Positions 63,685-64,000 of a stretch of 64,000 bases of DNA are shown one piece after another. Both the position numbers and the translations under genes were made by a program. Source of the DNA: Candidatus Heimdallarchaeota archaeon (GTDB lineage Archaea > Asgardarchaeota > Heimdallarchaeia > Hodarchaeales > Hodarchaeaceae); the NCBI GenBank assembly GCA_020353515.1, contig CP070695.1, positions 3,161,532-3,225,531 on the forward strand, given 5' to 3'. Numbering within the stretch: the stretch's first letter is position 1; each line of letters begins with the position of its first letter. A model generated the notes under the pieces. It was given only the letters and a program-made list of their open reading frames with translations, ran no database searches and was not told the origin of the DNA.

Positions 63685-64000
63685 TTACTCTTCTTCAGGT
63701 TCCATTATCTTCTTTTTGATTTTTTCTAGTAATTCTTTGAGTTCATCCTTTTTGAGGTCATCTGATTCTCCTATCTTTTGAACGATTGTATCTACTTCTG
63801 TTTTTGCTGACATTAGCACATCTAACCTTCTTTGGGTTTTATTTATCCGCTTTTTTAAGGATGACCTATATCCTTGAAAGTAGTCTAGAGCATCCTCCTT
63901 GGATTGAAAATCATTGATGTCTGCAACCATCCTTCGATACAATCTCGGTCGTGCGAATGGATGACCATATTTTTCTGGGGGAGCTAATTCTGAAAAGAAT
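63685..64000 (-). CDS. helical coiled-coil protein, 5' end outside the window
   Basis: Minus-strand frame open to the right edge, at least 104 residues. Visible are APPEKYGHPFARPRLYRR, then a long charged helix (FQGYRSSLKKRINKTQRRLD, ELKELLEKIKKKIMEPEEE). The TTG at 63942 is internal, not a start. Prefoldin-like or small scaffold protein; unknown. The end is acidic and free. Confidence 0.6.
   Translation of the reverse strand, partial: FFSELAPPEKYGHPFARPRLYRRMVADINDFQSKEDALDYFQGYRSSLKKRINKTQRRLDVLMSAKTEVDTIVQKIGESDDLKKDELKELLEKIKKKIMEPEEE

Overview
The window reads as a chromosomal segment of an archaeon, most probably an Asgard archaeon (Promethearchaeota); the class cannot be fixed from this sequence alone. 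The evidence is two intact small GTPases (24080, 49282) plus remnants of a third, a gelsolin-like domain protein (40397), a PI-PLC-like protein (15777), TrmB-type regulators, a geranylgeranyl reductase (56653), a SecY/Sec61 translocon (61328), ICMT-type membrane methyltransferases, and many surface proteins with a single C-terminal membrane anchor, some with a PGF-like motif. I found no tRNA, rRNA, CRISPR array or intact insertion sequence.

Layout. 1-5.6 kb: end of an iron alcohol dehydrogenase, scrambled GTPase pieces, a contractile tail sheath remnant, and an intact ABC-2 exporter with a palindromic operator at its promoter. 5.6-24 kb: a HerA-like ATPase, beta-helix surface protein, zinc-finger protein and solute-binding protein, followed by several partial copies of the same genes and other decayed genes. 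Intact genes here include a PI-PLC-like protein, an alpha/alpha-toroid-like protein, a TPR-nitrilase fusion and a CPBP protease. 24-30 kb: Rab-like GTPase, nucleotidyltransferase, a TrmB-type coiled-coil protein and a membrane-bound serine hydrolase. 30-40 kb: surface and receptor-like proteins, a flavodoxin-fold/ICMT operon and a second beta-helix protein. 40-49 kb: cupin, gelsolin-like, Ost5-like and PLP-decarboxylase genes, a rhomboid protease, a secreted metalloprotease and more broken genes (secreted protein with an in-frame TAG, two LuxC-type remnants). 49-64 kb: GTPase, regulators, thioredoxin-like protein, histidine kinase, geranylgeranyl reductase, HEAT-repeat protein, PHP phosphoesterase, SecY and ICMT.

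Two features stand out. First, gene remnants are unusually dense: over a dozen, several of which match an intact gene elsewhere in the window, which points to duplication followed by deletion. Second, a HerA-like ATPase, beta-helix surface protein, B-box-like zinc-finger protein and small helical protein recur together in whole or in part at several places, suggesting a repeated cassette of unknown function.

Few complete pathways can be seen. The clear units are the ABC exporter pair, the flavodoxin-fold/ICMT pair, the TrmB/zinc-ribbon pair and the HTH/membrane-protein pair. Most other genes look singly transcribed, with AT-rich spacers of 100-300 bases.
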